A DNA stretch of 64,000 bases from Dietzia sp. JS16-p6b. Its GTDB lineage: Bacteria; Actinomycetota; Actinomycetes; Mycobacteriales; Mycobacteriaceae. A program made the translations under genes and the position numbers. The first letter of the stretch is position 1. Each line of letters opens with the position of its first letter. Location of the stretch: NCBI RefSeq assembly GCF_003052165.1, contig NZ_CP024869.1, positions 2,018,001 to 2,082,000 on the forward strand, written 5' to 3'. The notes below the pieces were generated by a model, which was given only the letters and a program-made list of their open reading frames with translations, ran no database searches and was not told where the DNA came from. This document shows, one piece after another, positions 44,973 to 54,433 of the stretch.

Positions 44973-46864
44973 TGGTCCTCCTCCTGGGCGGCGAGCACGG
45001 CGGCGTCGATCCGCTCGGTCACATCGTGGACATCCGCGGCGTCGTCGGCCACGGAATCGGTGTCGTCGAACAGCGGCCGGATGTCCCGCGCCGCCATGAT
45101 CTCGTCATTGGACGTGCCCGCGGCGACCATCGGCCACACCTGGGCGTCCTTGCCCACGATGAAGTCGATGAGCACCGGTCGGTCGTTGATCTCCCGGGCC
45201 CGGGAGATCACCTCATCGACGTCCTCCGCGCGGTCACATCGGAGCGCGACGCACCCCAGGGCCTCGCCGAGCTTCACGAAATCGGGGATGAGCATGGACT
45301 GGGTCGACAGGTCCGTCTGCGAGTAGCGCTGGTCGTAGAACAGCGTCTGCCACTGACGGACCATGCCGAGGTTGCCGTTGTTGATCAGGGCCACCTTGAT
45401 GGGCGCGCCCTCGATCGCACAGGTGGCGAGTTCCTGGTTGGTCATCTGGAAGCAGCCGTCACCGTCGATCGCCCACACCTCGGCCTCCGGCCGACCGAAC
45501 TTGGCGCCCATCGCGGCGGGCACCGAGTACCCCATGGTCCCGAGGCCGCCCGAGTTGAGCCACGTGCGCGGCTTCTCGTACTGCACGAACTGCGCGGCCC
45601 ACATCTGATGCTGGCCGACCCCCGCGCAGTAGATCGCGTCCGGCCCGGCGGCCGCGCTGAGCCGCTCGATCACGAACTCCGGGGAGAGCGAACCGTCGGA
45701 CTGCGGCCCGTAACCCAGCGGGTACTCGGACCGGATCTCGTCCAACTCGCCCACCCACCCGGTGGGCTCGTGCAGCGCGCCGGCATCGCGTTCTCCGCGC
45801 AGCGTCTGGACGAGCTCGACCAGCACCTCCTTGATGTCGCCGACGATCGGGACGTCGACGGCGCGGTTCTTGCCGATCTCCGCCGGATCGATATCGGCGT
45901 GGATGACCTTCGCCCCGGGCGCGAAGGTGTCGAGCTGGCCGGTCACCCGGTCGTCGAAACGGGCGCCCAGCGTGACGAGTAGATCCGACTTCTGGAGCGC
46001 GGCGACCGCGGCCACGGTGCCGTGCATGCCGGGCATGCCGTAGTGGAGCCGGTGTGAATCGGGAAACGCGCCCCTCGCCATCAGCGTCGTGACCAGAGGG
46101 ATCCCCGTGAGCTCCGCCAGGGCCAACAGCTCCGCCGAGGCGTCCGCCTTGATCACGCCCCCGCCGACGTAGAGGACCGGTCGCTCGGCCTTGGCGATGA
46201 GCCGTGCCGCCTCCCGGATCTGTTTGCCGTGGGGCTTGGTCACCGGCCGGTACCCGGGCAGCTTCATCTCCGGGGGCCAGGAGAAGGTCATCTCGGCCTG
46301 CAGGACGTCCTTGGGGATGTCCACCAACACCGCGCCCGGTCGGCCGGTCTGCGCGATGTGGAAGGCCTCCGCGATCATCCGCGGGATGTCCTCGCCGTGC
46401 GAGACGAGGAAGTTGTGCTTCGTGATCGGCATGGTGATGCCGGAGATGTCGGCCTCCTGGAAGCCGTCCGTGCCGATGAGCGCGGTGCCCACCTGCCCGG
46501 TGATGGCGACGATCGGAACCGAGTCCATCTGCGCGTCCGCGAGCGGCGTGACGAGGTTGGTGGCCCCCGGGCCCGAGGTGGCCATGCAGACGCCGACCCG
46601 GCCGGTGGCCTGCGCGTACCCGGTGGCCGCATGACCTGCGCCCTGCTCGTGCCGGACCAGCACGTGTCGGACCTTGACCGAGTCGTAGAGGGGATCGTAG
46701 ACGGGCAGGATCGCGCCGCCGGGGATCCCGAAGACGACCTCGGTGCCGATCTCCTCGAGGGACCGGACCACCGCCTGGGCGCCCGTCATCCGCTCGGGGG
46801 CCGCGGACCGGGCCCTGTGCTCTGCACCCGGACGGGGTCCGGGCTGTGCCGTTGGTGCGCTCAC
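44969..46864 (-). CDS. ilvB: Acetolactate synthase large subunit
   Basis: A 631-residue thiamine-diphosphate enzyme condensing pyruvate with pyruvate or 2-ketobutyrate. The catalytic Glu is in [20 protein letters not shown]. The ThDP-binding motif runs from [15 protein letters not shown] to the NN of LINNGN. FAD- and ThDP-fold domains follow the standard order. The GTG start at 46864 has AAGGA about 9 nt upstream. Expression is controlled by the attenuator immediately upstream (46945-47056). Confidence 0.97.
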   Translation of the reverse strand: MSAPTAQPGPRPGAEHRARSAAPERMTGAQAVVRSLEEIGTEVVFGIPGGAILPVYDPLYDSVKVRHVLVRHEQGAGHAATGYAQATGRVGVCMATSGPGATNLVTPLADAQMDSVPIVAITGQVGTALIGTDGFQEADISGITMPITKHNFLVSHGEDIPRMIAEAFHIAQTGRPGAVLVDIPKDVLQAEMTFSWPPEMKLPGYRPVTKPHGKQIREAARLIAKAERPVLYVGGGVIKADASAELLALAELTGIPLVTTLMARGAFPDSHRLHYGMPGMHGTVAAVAALQKSDLLVTLGARFDDRVTGQLDTFAPGAKVIHADIDPAEIGKNRAVDVPIVGDIKEVLVELVQTLRGERDAGALHEPTGWVGELDEIRSEYPLGYGPQSDGSLSPEFVIERLSAAAGPDAIYCAGVGQHQMWAAQFVQYEKPRTWLNSGGLGTMGYSVPAAMGAKFGRPEAEVWAIDGDGCFQMTNQELATCAIEGAPIKVALINNGNLGMVRQWQTLFYDQRYSQTDLSTQSMLIPDFVKLGEALGCVALRCDRAEDVDEVISRAREINDRPVLIDFIVGKDAQVWPMVAAGTSNDEIMAARDIRPLFDDTDSVADDAADVHDVTERIDAAVLAAQEEDQ

Positions 46865-46944
46865 TTCAACTGTCCTTCATGGTGGTCGTGGAGCTGACGT
46901 TCGTCGCCGCACCCGGTCCGGTGGGACCAGGGGAACCCGGCAAC

Positions 46945-47056
46945 AAAAAACCCCCGACGGCCACGGGGGCCGGCGAGGGTGCGCGTCGACGGAAAGCCAG
47001 GTAGCGGCTCAGGCGCCGACGCGCCGGCCGAGTACTAGACCGTTCCAGGTGTTCAC
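46945..47056 (-). promoter_or_regulatory. ilvB transcription attenuator (leader RNA)
   Basis: Read on the minus strand, the leader ends in an intrinsic terminator: stem CCCCCG/CGGGGG (46951-46969) followed by six U (46945-46950). Two alternative stems share leader bases. One is an early hairpin of 8 bp, GCGCGTCG (47017-47024 complement) with CGACGCGC (46981-46988). The other is an antiterminator of 8 bp, GGCCGGCG (47022-47029 complement) with CGCCGGCC (46968-46975), which includes the first two bases of the terminator stem. The early hairpin and antiterminator overlap at three bases, so they exclude each other. This is a classical attenuation layout responding to charged tRNA-Leu/Val. Confidence 0.8.
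47009..47056 (-). CDS. ilvB leader peptide with Leu-Val-Leu codons
   Basis: A 15-residue open frame, GTG then NTWNGLVLGRRVGA, stop TGA. It holds Leu-Val-Leu as CTA-GTA-CTC and a later Val. CTA and GTA are rare in such a GC-rich genome, so slow decoding there should be sensitive to charged tRNA levels. The LVLGRRVG core resembles the leader peptides of ilvB attenuators known in other Actinobacteria. The promoter lies so close that the GTG is the likely first transcribed base. Confidence 0.75.
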   Translation of the reverse strand: MNTWNGLVLGRRVGA

Positions 47057-47062
47057 GCGCTC

Positions 47063-47092
47063 AGGTTAGGCCCCGGCCGTCACGGTCGTCAA
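47063..47092 (-). promoter_or_regulatory. ilvB promoter
   Basis: TTGACG (minus strand, 47087-47092) and TAACCT (47063-47068) are separated by 18 bp. The -10 is followed by 6 nt and the GTG of the leader peptide at 47056, so the leader RNA probably begins at its own start codon. Confidence 0.7.
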
Positions 47093-47143
47093 CTCGTGGA
47101 TACCCGATCCCACATCGTGGACCGTGAGACAGTGGAGGGCATC

Positions 47144-47581
47144 ATGAGCGCCCCATTCAGAGCACCCCACCCGGAATCCACGCCGAGCGACCGCGCACTG
47201 TTCCGGGTCAACCCCATGTCCTACGCCGTCATCGCCGTCGTCGTCCTGGCGATCCTCTGGCCCGTCAGCACCTACCCCGTCGCTCTCGGATGGCTCGTGC
47301 TGCTCCCGATCGCGTTCGGGTGGTGGATCGCGCGGACCAACACCAGACTCGACGAGGACGGTGTCCACCTGTCGTCCTGGCGGGCGCGCAGGTTCGTGCC
47401 GTGGGACGAGGTCAAGGGGGTGCTGTTCCCCAAGAACGGCTTCGCCCGCCTGGTCACCACCACCGACCACTCATTCCCGATGGGCGGGGTCTCGTTCCAC
47501 GATCTCCCCCGGCTCTCGGTCGCCAGTCGGGGGCGCATCCGCGACCCCTACTCCGCCTCGCGGACCGACGACGTCGGCTGA
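47144..47581 (+). CDS. PH-domain membrane protein, Cfp6-like
   Basis: A 145-residue protein, counterpart of Rv3004 (Cfp6). Two membrane segments span about residues 25-62 (YAVIAVVVLAILWPVSTY, ALGWLVLLPIAFGWWIA), then a PH-like domain follows (LDEDGVHLSSWRARRFVPWD). The C-terminus LSVASRGRIRDPY matches the conserved end of the family, which matters because the last 111 nt overlap a convergent gene. GGAGGG lies 4 nt before ATG 47144. Function unknown. Confidence 0.82.
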   Translation: MSAPFRAPHPESTPSDRALFRVNPMSYAVIAVVVLAILWPVSTYPVALGWLVLLPIAFGWWIARTNTRLDEDGVHLSSWRARRFVPWDEVKGVLFPKNGFARLVTTTDHSFPMGGVSFHDLPRLSVASRGRIRDPYSASRTDDVG

Positions 47582-48928
47582 GCGACGGCCCGCCGGCACC
47601 CGCTCCGCCACGGCCTGACGCCGCATCCCCATCCGTTCGTACAGCAGGGTGATCACCACCCCTGCGAGTAGTCCCGCCACGGCCCAGCCACCGAGCACCC
47701 AGACCGCGTGTCCCAGACCCGCGTCCCAGCTCGAGTCGAAGAACATGACGGAGCGGATCCCCAGGTAGGCCTGGTGCATCGGTTGGAGGTTCCCGATCGC
47801 CACGAACACCTGCGGAAGCATCTGGGTCGGGGTGGCGCCTCCCGACGTGGGGATGCCCAGCACCACGAAGACCACGAGGTTGACCAGCAGGCCGGCGTTG
47901 CCGATCGCCGCGATGATGGTGTGGGCACAGATCCCGACCGCGACGATGACCAGGTTCGAGAACCAGAACAGGTGCCACGGGTCGTACCCCGTGACCCCGA
48001 TGATGTGTGCGACGAGAAGGGTCAGTCCGGACACGAGCGGGGCCGTCACCAGCGTCACCACCCATTTGCGGGCGAGGGTCTGGAGCCGACCGAACGGGGC
48101 CACGTGGACGTGCAGCGCCAGCGGTCCGATCTCCAGCGGGATGAACCCCAGACGGGCGTCGAGCACGGCGGAGATGATCATCGCCCCGGTGAACCCCGCG
48201 AGCACGACGATCAGCGCGTAGAACATCGGCAGCGAGGCGTTCGACACCCCCTCCGGCAGCGGGTTCCACGCCACCACGTCGATCCCCACCGGATCCTGGA
48301 GCGCGAGAGTCGCCGCGGCCCCGATCGTCCTGCCCTCCGCCTCGGCGAGCAGCTGCGAGTCCTGGAGGATCCTGGATCCCATCCGATCGCGCAACGACTC
48401 CTGCATCGCGTCCGCCATGGTGTTCATGACCTGACTCGACACGATCGAGACCCGGGGGGAGTACTCGAGGGTGATGTGCGCGGGCGCGGGGGGCTCGGCG
48501 GCGTCCCCCGCCTCGGTGGCGGCCGCCTCGACCAGGCCGACCACCCGCTCACTCAGATCCGCGGGGATCGTCACGGCGCCGAAGTACGTCCCGTTGCGCA
48601 GACCTTCCTCCGCCGTATCGGGATCCACGACGTGCAGCCGGATCCTCTCCCAGTCGTTGTTCTGCAGCAGGCCGGCGGTGATCTGTGATCCCACGTCGAG
48701 CTCCCGCACCCCGACCGGGGTGTCCAACGACGCGCCGGCGTCGGAGTCCACCACCGCCACGGGGATGTGGCGGGCATGGGCCTGGGGGTCCGCGGTGCCT
48801 CCGAGGTACATGAACGACAGGAGGAAGAACAATCCGCAGACCAGGACGACGGCGCCCGCGGAGTGCGAGACGAACTCGCGGACGCCTCCGGTGTGGCCCG
48901 AGTCGGTCACGTCGGTCGAGTCGGTCAT
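47471..48928 (-). CDS. YhgE/Pip or DUF3533-type membrane protein
   Basis: A 485-residue membrane protein of the ABC-2/YhgE-Pip superfamily. One helix near the N-terminus (residues 25-45, AVVLVCGLFFLLSFMYLGG) is followed by a large extracytoplasmic domain (about 50-230) with VVDSDAGASLDTPVGV and AVTIPADLSERV, then five or so helices to about 440. The hydrophilic C-terminal tail of about 40 residues is encoded antisense to the conserved end of the cfp6-like gene. ATG 48928 is chosen because GAGG lies 6 nt before it. Transport or envelope-assembly role is inference. Confidence 0.78.
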   Translation of the reverse strand: MTDSTDVTDSGHTGGVREFVSHSAGAVVLVCGLFFLLSFMYLGGTADPQAHARHIPVAVVDSDAGASLDTPVGVRELDVGSQITAGLLQNNDWERIRLHVVDPDTAEEGLRNGTYFGAVTIPADLSERVVGLVEAAATEAGDAAEPPAPAHITLEYSPRVSIVSSQVMNTMADAMQESLRDRMGSRILQDSQLLAEAEGRTIGAAATLALQDPVGIDVVAWNPLPEGVSNASLPMFYALIVVLAGFTGAMIISAVLDARLGFIPLEIGPLALHVHVAPFGRLQTLARKWVVTLVTAPLVSGLTLLVAHIIGVTGYDPWHLFWFSNLVIVAVGICAHTIIAAIGNAGLLVNLVVFVVLGIPTSGGATPTQMLPQVFVAIGNLQPMHQAYLGIRSVMFFDSSWDAGLGHAVWVLGGWAVAGLLAGVVITLLYERMGMRRQAVAERVPAGRRSADVVGPRGGVGVADAPPTGDREPGEIVERDPAHRE

Positions 48929-49146
48929 GGTGAACCTCATTCGTGTGGAACGCCGGTCGGTCTCTCGCCCGACCGGAACGAAGCTACTCCTGCCTCCGGG
49001 GGTACTGTGTACCCGTCCCCTCGAGCGCTCCGCCGCACGTCACGGGCCCGGTCGCAGGACCGACCCCCTGGCGGTTCCCCGGTCCTGTCGCGGTGCTGCT
49101 CAGACGGGGCGCACGTCCCGTAGTCCTGAGAACCGATCGAGGTCCC
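48929..49146 (+). promoter_or_regulatory. Structured 5' region upstream of ilvD
   Basis: These 218 bases hold no gene I can support. GGGTAC and GTACCC (49000-49014) form a palindrome around a TGT, and TACTGT (49003-49008) inside it is a possible -10 for ilvD, giving a leader of about 130 nt. Within the leader CAGGACCG (49055-49062) pairs with CGGTCCTG (49080-49087). There is no U tract and no convincing leader peptide, so attenuation is not shown. Confidence 0.4.
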
Positions 49147-50985
49147 ATGCCCGCCCTGAGGTCACGTACCAGCACAGCCGGACGCAACGCGGCGGGGGCG
49201 CGCGCCCTGTGGCGCGCCACCGGCATGACCGACGCCGACTTCGGCAAGCCGATCATCGCGGTGGCCAACTCGTACACCCAGTTCGTCCCGGGGCATGTGC
49301 ACCTGAAGAACGTAGGCGAGATCGTCGCCGAGCAGATCACCGCGGCGGGCGGCGTCGCGCGGGAGTTCCACACCATCGCCGTGGACGACGGCATCGCCAT
49401 GGGCCACGCGGGCATGTTGTACTCGCTGCCGAGCCGCGAGATCATCGCCGACTCCGTCGAGTACATGGTGAACGCCCACACGGCCGATGCACTGGTGTGT
49501 ATCTCCAACTGCGACAAGATCACCCCGGGCATGCTCAACGCGGCGATGCGACTGAACATCCCCACGGTGTTCGTCTCCGGTGGACCCATGGAGTCCGGGT
49601 TCTCGGTGGTCGTCGACGGCGTGGTCAAGGCCGGCTCCGACCTCATCACCGCGATCTCCGCCTCGGCCAACACGGCGGTCGGGCAGGAGGACCTCGACAC
49701 GATCGAACGCTCGGCGTGCCCCACGTGCGGGTCCTGCTCGGGCATGTTCACCGCCAATTCGATGAACTGCCTCACCGAAGCCCTGGGGCTGTCCCTCCCG
49801 GGCAACGGCTCGACCCTCGCCACCCACAGCGCACGGCGGGAGCTCTTCGCCGAGGCGGGCCGGCTCATCGTGGAGCTGTGCACGCGGTACTACCGCGACG
49901 ACGACGAGTCCGTCCTCCCCCGCGCGGTGGCCACCAGGGAGGCCTTCACCAACGCCATGGCGCTGGACGTCGCGATGGGCGGCTCCACCAACACCGTGCT
50001 GCACATCCTGGCCGCCGCGCAGGAGGGCGAGGTGGACTTCGACCTGTCCGACATCGAGCGGATCTCCCGCCGGATCCCCTGCCTGGCCAAGGTCGCACCC
50101 AACTCCGACTACTACATGGAACACGTCCACCGGGCCGGCGGCATCCCGGCGATCCTCGGCGAGTTGTTCCGCGGTGGGCTGCTGGAGACCGACGTCCATT
50201 CCGTCCACTCCCCCTCGCTCGAGCAGTACATCGCGGACTGGGACATCCGTGGTGGCTCGGCCACCGAGAAGGCCGTCGAGTTGTTCCACGCCGCCCCGGG
50301 CGGGGTCCGGACGATCGAACCGTTCTCCACGGACAACCGCTGGGAGTCACTCGACACGGACGCCGTGCGCGGGTGCATCCATTCCGTCGAGCACCCGGCC
50401 ACCGCCGAGGGCGGGCTGGCCGTGCTGCGCGGGAACATCGCCCCGGACGGATCGGTCTTCAAGACGGCCGGCGTCTCCGAGGAGAACTTCCACTTCAGCG
50501 GCCCCGCCCGGGTCGTGGAGTCCCAGGAGCAGGCGGTCTCGGTGATCCTGAACAAGACCCTGCGGCCCGGTGAGGTGCTGGTGGTGCTGTACGAGGGTCC
50601 CGCCGGCGGGCCGGGGATGCAGGAGATGCTCCACCCCACCGCGTTCATCAAGGGCGCCGGCCTGGGGACCAAATGCGCACTCATCACCGACGGACGGTTC
50701 TCCGGGGGCTCGTCGGGCCTGTCCATCGGGCACATCGCGCCCGAGGCCGCGGCCGGTGGCCCGATCGGGTTGATCCGGGACGGGGACGTGGTGACGATCG
50801 ACGTGGCCACCCGATCCATCTCGGTGGACGTCGACGACGACGAGTTGAACCGCCGCCGGGCGGCCAAGGGGCCCACCCCCTGGCGCCCGGACTCCCGCGA
50901 CCGTAAGGTCTCCTCCGCGCTGCGGGCCTACGCCTCCATGGCGTCGTCCGCGGACAAGGGTGCGGTCCGGATCCTGCCCGACTGA
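49147..50985 (+). CDS. ilvD: Dihydroxy-acid dehydratase
   Basis: A 612-residue iron-sulfur enzyme catalysing the fourth step of valine and isoleucine synthesis. It follows the long E. coli IlvD form from [20 protein letters not shown] to [16 protein letters not shown]. The cluster cysteines are in [12 protein letters not shown] and [19 protein letters not shown], and the [17 protein letters not shown] motif near the C-terminus is intact. ATG 49147 gives the standard N-terminus. It is separate from ilvBNC by two genes and has its own upstream region. Confidence 0.96.
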   Translation: MPALRSRTSTAGRNAAGARALWRATGMTDADFGKPIIAVANSYTQFVPGHVHLKNVGEIVAEQITAAGGVAREFHTIAVDDGIAMGHAGMLYSLPSREIIADSVEYMVNAHTADALVCISNCDKITPGMLNAAMRLNIPTVFVSGGPMESGFSVVVDGVVKAGSDLITAISASANTAVGQEDLDTIERSACPTCGSCSGMFTANSMNCLTEALGLSLPGNGSTLATHSARRELFAEAGRLIVELCTRYYRDDDESVLPRAVATREAFTNAMALDVAMGGSTNTVLHILAAAQEGEVDFDLSDIERISRRIPCLAKVAPNSDYYMEHVHRAGGIPAILGELFRGGLLETDVHSVHSPSLEQYIADWDIRGGSATEKAVELFHAAPGGVRTIEPFSTDNRWESLDTDAVRGCIHSVEHPATAEGGLAVLRGNIAPDGSVFKTAGVSEENFHFSGPARVVESQEQAVSVILNKTLRPGEVLVVLYEGPAGGPGMQEMLHPTAFIKGAGLGTKCALITDGRFSGGSSGLSIGHIAPEAAAGGPIGLIRDGDVVTIDVATRSISVDVDDDELNRRRAAKGPTPWRPDSRDRKVSSALRAYASMASSADKGAVRILPD

Positions 50986-50998
50986 TCCTCGTTCGGGC

Positions 50999-51037
50999 CC
51001 CCGCGGTCCCGGCCCTCAGCCGGCGGTGACCGCGGGG
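50999..51037. terminator. Candidate bidirectional terminator between ilvD and doxX
   Basis: CCCCGCGGTC (50999-51008) pairs perfectly with GACCGCGGGG (51028-51037) around a 19-nt loop. The right arm lies inside the last codons of the doxX-like gene. There is no U tract. Confidence 0.4.
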
Positions 51038-51825
51038 CTGTCGGTGGTGGACGTCAGCGGATTGGTGCCGTTGAGCAGGTACCAGATCACTCCCGCCGCG
51101 ATGGCGGCCAGCAGCAGCCAGATCGCGCCGCTGAACCGGGGGCGGTGCGACCATCGCCACTTACGGTCGACAGACCACCGTCCGGGACCCGCGAACAGCA
51201 GGGCGAGCAGCGCCGCGATGTACAGCACCGACGTCTCCAGCCCACGGGTCGTCTCACCGAGTAGAGGAATGGGGTCGCCGCCGGTGAGCCGGACGGCGAG
51301 GCCCAGACCGACGATGCCGAGCAACCCCGCCGCCGCGACCGGAGTGGCCAGGCCCACGACGAGCAGAGTCCCCGCGACCAGCTCGACGACGCCGCCGGTG
51401 ATCGCGAGGAGCCGGGCCTGTTCGAAGCCCGACTCGGTGAGGGTCTGCGTGAACCCGTCGAGACCCGGGCCCCCGAACAGACCGAAGAGCTTCTGCAGAC
51501 CCCGCATCGCCAGCAGGACGCCCACCGCGAGACGCAGGAGGAACAACCCGAAGTCCGCCGTGCCGCGCCGCGGGATCTCGTCCCGGGTCTCGGGGGCGAT
51601 GGTGGTGGGCTGGTCACCGAACGGCAGCGGCGTCGACGTGTCGTAGGCACCGGAGTCCGGGTAGTGGGAGTAATCCGTCCGGGTCGCCGCCGGGAATGCC
51701 GTGGTCGCCGAGTCCGCGGATCCCGGGCTGGGACCGGTCCTCGTGGCCTCGGGGACGTCGAGCGGGTAGTCGACGTCGTGGATCATCTCGGTTCGGGCGT
51801 CGTCTCCGGGCGTTGAGGAAGTCAC
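51016..51825 (-). CDS. DoxX-family membrane protein with a long disordered N-terminus
   Basis: A 269-residue protein, counterpart of Rv3005c, which in M. tuberculosis acts in a membrane oxidative-stress complex with SodA and SseA. The first 90 residues are low-complexity (Thr/Pro/Ser/Asp, with TDYSHYPDSGAYDTSTP). Four helices from about 92 follow: FGLFLLRLAVGVLLAMRGLQ is the DoxX signature helix, then LVAGTLLVVGLATPVAAAG and others. A fifth C-terminal helix lies before a short tail. GTG 51825 is the longest plausible start; ATG 51786 would drop 13 residues. Confidence 0.8.
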   Translation of the reverse strand: MTSSTPGDDARTEMIHDVDYPLDVPEATRTGPSPGSADSATTAFPAATRTDYSHYPDSGAYDTSTPLPFGDQPTTIAPETRDEIPRRGTADFGLFLLRLAVGVLLAMRGLQKLFGLFGGPGLDGFTQTLTESGFEQARLLAITGGVVELVAGTLLVVGLATPVAAAGLLGIVGLGLAVRLTGGDPIPLLGETTRGLETSVLYIAALLALLFAGPGRWSVDRKWRWSHRPRFSGAIWLLLAAIAAGVIWYLLNGTNPLTSTTDSPAVTAG

Positions 51826-51878
51826 CCTGCGACCATAGGCCGCTTCCCGGGCACCCGCACCCAGGACACGGCGCACCG

Positions 51879-51884
51879 TAGTCT
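51879..51884 (+). promoter_or_regulatory. -10 element of lppZ, leaderless
   Basis: TAGTCT is followed by 7 nt and then ATG 51892. There is no ribosome binding site, so the transcript probably starts at the ATG. Confidence 0.5.
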
Positions 51885-51891
51885 TGTCGTC

Positions 51892-52920
51892 ATGAGATCG
51901 CTCTCGCTGCTGGTGGTCCTGGTCATGGTGACGGCCGGGTGCGCGAGGTTCGACGATCGTCTCGAGGCCCCCTTCACCCCCGCACCGGGCCCGGGGATGG
52001 ATGCGGGCCCACCGTCCACCCCGCCGGGGATCCCCCCGCCGACCTCGTCTCCGCGCCCGGACGAGCAGGACACACCGCCGGCGACCGGTCCGTGTGTGGA
52101 CCCGGATCCGGCCGTCATCGCGACATGCCTCGACCCGGCCGTCGCGGTCGCCGGCCTCGGAGAGCGGGCGCTGGTGGCGGAGTCGACGGGGGCCGTCAAG
52201 ATCGTCTCGGTGGACGGTCCTCCCGAGGACTTCGGCCGGGTCGACCCGCGTGGCGGTCGCGTGGCGGCCGTGGCGCCCTCCCCGGACTTCGCCCAGGACA
52301 GGCTGCTGTATCTCCTCGTCGTCGGCGACGGCCCCTCCAGGGTCGAACGACTCGCGCGCGGGGATGCGCCCAGGACGGTCGCCGAACTCGCCCCCGCCGA
52401 GACCGGGGGCCTCGCGTTCGTCGACGCGGTCCTGACGGTGGGCGTGGGCTCCGACGTCGTGAGATTCCCCGGGTTCAGGGGCATCGGTACCGCGCAGAAC
52501 CCTGAGGTCGTCGCCCGTGACGTGGGTCGGATCACCGGACTGTGCACCCATGGGTCCGAGCTCTACCTCGCCGCCGTCACCGACCGCGGTGCGGTGATAC
52601 GGAGCGCCGATCGCGTCATCTGGACCTGGCCCGACCAGCGTTCGGCCGGAGGGTGCGCCGCGGCTCAGGACTCACTCGCCCTGGCGTTGCCGGACGGCGA
52701 ACGCGCCGACACCCTCGCCCTGACCGGTGGGGCGGCGCGCGGCCAACCCGAGCCGCTGGCCGAGGGCCGCTACGGCCGTATCACCGGGCTGGCGGCGGTC
52801 GGTGACGGGGTGCTGCTGGGCGGGACCACCAACAAGAGCGGTGGCTCGCCGGTCCCCACCGATGACCGCGCCGTCATCCTGCCTCAGGCCGCTGGCGGCG
52901 GCGGCGACGCCCGGACCTGA
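51892..52920 (+). CDS. lppZ: LppZ-like lipoprotein (PQQ glucose/sorbosone dehydrogenase fold)
   Basis: A 342-residue exported lipoprotein matching the position of Rv3006 (LppZ). The signal LSLLVVLVMVTAGC ends in lipobox VTAGC, so Cys17 would be acylated. A Pro-rich linker (residues 25-65) is followed by a six-bladed beta-propeller of the glucose/sorbosone dehydrogenase type, e.g. VAAVAPSPDFAQDRLLYLLV and ITGLCTHGSELYLAAVTDRG. Whether it binds PQQ is unclear: it is shorter than the active enzymes, and the usual catalytic His region is not obvious. Confidence 0.78.
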   Translation: MRSLSLLVVLVMVTAGCARFDDRLEAPFTPAPGPGMDAGPPSTPPGIPPPTSSPRPDEQDTPPATGPCVDPDPAVIATCLDPAVAVAGLGERALVAESTGAVKIVSVDGPPEDFGRVDPRGGRVAAVAPSPDFAQDRLLYLLVVGDGPSRVERLARGDAPRTVAELAPAETGGLAFVDAVLTVGVGSDVVRFPGFRGIGTAQNPEVVARDVGRITGLCTHGSELYLAAVTDRGAVIRSADRVIWTWPDQRSAGGCAAAQDSLALALPDGERADTLALTGGAARGQPEPLAEGRYGRITGLAAVGDGVLLGGTTNKSGGSPVPTDDRAVILPQAAGGGGDART

Positions 52921-52941
52921 AACCGGGGCCTGGCGGCCCAC

Positions 52942-54423
52942 CTAGCCGCAGGCGGCGATGACCAGTTCCTTGACCCTCGCCGGATCCGCCTGACCACGGG
53001 TGGCCTTCATGACCGCACCCACGATCGCCCCGGCCGCCTGGACCTTCCCGGAGCGGATCTTGTCCGCGATATCCGGCTGCGCGGCGAGGGCGTCGTCGAC
53101 GGCCTTCTGCAGGGCGGAGTCGTCACGGACCACCTCGAGGCCCCTGTCCGCCACGACGCGGTCGGGCTCGCCCTCGCCGTCCAGGACCGCGTCCACGACC
53201 TGACGGGCGAGCTTGTTGGTGAGCCTGCCCTCCGCCACCAGCTCGATTACGCGTGCGACCTGGGCCGGGGTGATCTCCAACCCCTGCAGGCCCACGCCAC
53301 GCTTGTTGGCCTGCTGGGACAGGTAGGACACCCACCACGAGCGGGCCTCTGTGGGCGCCGCGCCGGCGTCGACGGTGGCGAGGATCAGGTCCAGGGCCCC
53401 GGCGTTGACCAGGTCGCGCATCTCCTCATCCGAGACGCCCCACTCCGCCTGCACCCGCGCGCGGCGCAGCCACGGCAGCTCGGGCAACCCGGCTCGGATC
53501 TTCTCGACGAGCTCGTCGAGCGGTTCGACAGGCGCGAGGTCGGGCTCGGGGAAGTACCGGTAGTCCTCGGCGGACTCTTTGGGCCTGCCCGCCGTGGTGG
53601 TGCCATCGGATTCGTGGAAGTGCCGCGTCTCCAGCACCACCTGACCGCCGGAGGTCAGGACGTCCGCCTGTCGGCACATCTCGTGCCGGACGGCGATCTC
53701 GACGCTCCGCAGGGAATTGACGTTCTTCGTCTCCGTGCGGGTCCCGAACTCGGTGGCCCCCTTGGGCATCAGCGAGACGTTGGCGTCACACCGCATCGAT
53801 CCCTGGTCCATGCGGACATCGGAGACGTCGAGACTGCGGAGCAGGTCACGCAACGCGGAGACGTAGGCGCGGGCGATCTCCGGTGCACGCTCCCCCGCCC
53901 CGACGATCGGTTTGGAGACGATCTCGATCAGCGGAACGCCGGCGCGGTTGAAGTCGAGCAGCGAATGGGTGGCGCCGTGGATCCGGCCGGTGGCCGAGCC
54001 GACATGGGTGGACTTGCCGGTGTCCTCCTCCATGTGCGCCCGCTCTATCTCGACGCGCCAGGTGGTGCCGTCGTCGAGCTGGACGTCGAGGAACCCGTCG
54101 TGGGCGATCGGTTCGTCGTACTGCGAGATCTGGTAGTTCTTCGGCTGGTCCGGGTAGAAGTAGTTCTTGCGTGCGAACCGGCTGTACGGCGCGATCGAAC
54201 ACCCCAGGGCCAAGCCGATCTTGATGGCCCATTCCACGGCCTGGCCGTTGACCACCGGCAGCGCCCCCGGCAATCCGATGCACACCGGGCACACCTGCGT
54301 GTTGGGGTCCGCTCCGAACGCCGTCGGGCACCCGCAGAACATCTTGGTGGCGGTGTGCAACTCGACGTGCACCTCCATACCCATGACGGGATCGAAACGT
54401 GACACGACCTCGGTGAACTCCAT
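52942..54423 (-). CDS. gatB: Asp-tRNA(Asn)/Glu-tRNA(Gln) amidotransferase subunit B
   Basis: A 493-residue subunit that binds and phosphorylates Glu-tRNA(Gln) for amidation. It contains [20 protein letters not shown] and [15 protein letters not shown] (both with zinc-binding cysteine pairs), [18 protein letters not shown] and a C-terminal YqeY/tail domain ([23 protein letters not shown]). ATG 54423 fits the family start. It is separated from gatA and gatC by pfkA and an MFS gene, resembling the mycobacterial arrangement, where gatB, pfkA, gatA and gatC are neighbours. Confidence 0.95.
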   Translation of the reverse strand: MEFTEVVSRFDPVMGMEVHVELHTATKMFCGCPTAFGADPNTQVCPVCIGLPGALPVVNGQAVEWAIKIGLALGCSIAPYSRFARKNYFYPDQPKNYQISQYDEPIAHDGFLDVQLDDGTTWRVEIERAHMEEDTGKSTHVGSATGRIHGATHSLLDFNRAGVPLIEIVSKPIVGAGERAPEIARAYVSALRDLLRSLDVSDVRMDQGSMRCDANVSLMPKGATEFGTRTETKNVNSLRSVEIAVRHEMCRQADVLTSGGQVVLETRHFHESDGTTTAGRPKESAEDYRYFPEPDLAPVEPLDELVEKIRAGLPELPWLRRARVQAEWGVSDEEMRDLVNAGALDLILATVDAGAAPTEARSWWVSYLSQQANKRGVGLQGLEITPAQVARVIELVAEGRLTNKLARQVVDAVLDGEGEPDRVVADRGLEVVRDDSALQKAVDDALAAQPDIADKIRSGKVQAAGAIVGAVMKATRGQADPARVKELVIAACG

Positions 54424-54433
54424 GCGGAACAAT

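Noticed and set aside
49007-49123. Possible leader peptide for ilvD
   Set aside because: The frame from GTG 49007 is Arg/Ser/Pro-rich without a run of branched-chain codons, its start lies inside the likely -10, and no U-tailed terminator follows.
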